This document shows positions 34,758 to 34,838 of a DNA stretch of 34,838 bases, piece after piece. Position numbers and translations under genes: made by a program. How positions within the stretch are numbered: position 1 is the first letter of the stretch; the number at the start of each line of letters is the position of its first letter. The notes beneath the pieces were generated by a model. It saw only the letters and a list, made by a program, of their open reading frames with translations, had not been told where the DNA came from and ran no database searches. Source of the stretch: Bacteroides sp. (GTDB lineage: Bacteria; Bacteroidota; Bacteroidia; Bacteroidales; Muribaculaceae); assembly GCA_023663525.1 (NCBI GenBank), contig JAMPHF010000001.1, forward strand, positions 988,856-1,023,693, read 5' to 3'.

Positions 34758-34838
34758 TGGAAAGACGAAAAAAATGAGAAATTCTGGGGCAAGCGCAAAA
34801 GTCCGTGGGAGAGGACATCCAAATATCTTGACGCATCG

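Overview
The window looks like a chromosomal segment of a Bacteroidales bacterium, most likely a gut lineage near Muribaculaceae. The evidence is the Bacteroidetes promoter signature (TTG/TTTG, about 20 nt, TAnnTTTG) ahead of several genes, the gene order nusB-yajC-ybbR-coaE, a BspA-like leucine-rich-repeat protein with bacterial Ig-like domains and a T9SS-type C-terminal tail, TPR lipoproteins, and a TonB-dependent receptor. The family-level placement is inference. No rRNA, tRNA, CRISPR array, transposase or integrase was seen.

Layout. (1) 1-3.2 kb, minus strand: a short TPR lipoprotein, a small membrane protein, a 55-codon lipoprotein apparently frameshifted by a 14-bp tandem duplication, and two paralogous Crp/Fnr-type regulators. 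Two related palindromes lie between the regulators and the small lipoprotein; one is centred about 40 bp upstream of that gene's predicted transcription start. (2) 3.3-8.2 kb: prfC (minus) diverges from a 1043-aa protein that joins an unrecognised N-terminal region to an AlbA_2/Schlafen-like domain and a WYL-like segment. (3) 8.3-11.8 kb: housekeeping run nusB-yajC-ybbR-coaE. NusB is about 170 residues longer than the usual Bacteroidales form and seems to carry an internal duplication. (4) 11.8-23.5 kb: an exopolysaccharide locus with Wza-like exporter, Wzc-like co-polymerase/kinase, Wzy-like polymerase, hexapeptide acyltransferase and GT2. An internal promoter then precedes a tightly coupled second unit: a nucleotidyltransferase-aminotransferase fusion, an octopine/nopaline-dehydrogenase-like enzyme, a Wzx flippase and a LicD transferase. 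This second unit reads as a pathway that makes a nucleotide-activated amino compound and places it on the polymer through a phosphodiester.

(5) 23.6-30.9 kb, minus strand: a two-domain periplasmic PpiC/SurA-type prolyl isomerase, the BspA-like surface protein, a strongly self-complementary rod-like RNA candidate with its own promoter (possibly 6S-like), and guaB with a clear terminator. (6) 31.0-34.2 kb, plus strand: a TonB-dependent receptor, a periplasmic heavy-metal-associated (CxxC) protein and a nitroreductase, probably one operon for metal handling. (7) 34.2-34.8 kb: a repeat-rich, non-coding region with 18-bp direct and inverted copies, a REP-like palindromic inverted repeat, a 12-bp tandem duplication and a TATA/ACAT low-complexity stretch.

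Best candidates for something new: the AlbA_2-WYL giant, the fused nucleotidyltransferase-aminotransferase/ODH/LicD module, the internally duplicated NusB, the rod-shaped RNA upstream of the BspA gene, and the small Crp-palindrome-lipoprotein circuit.
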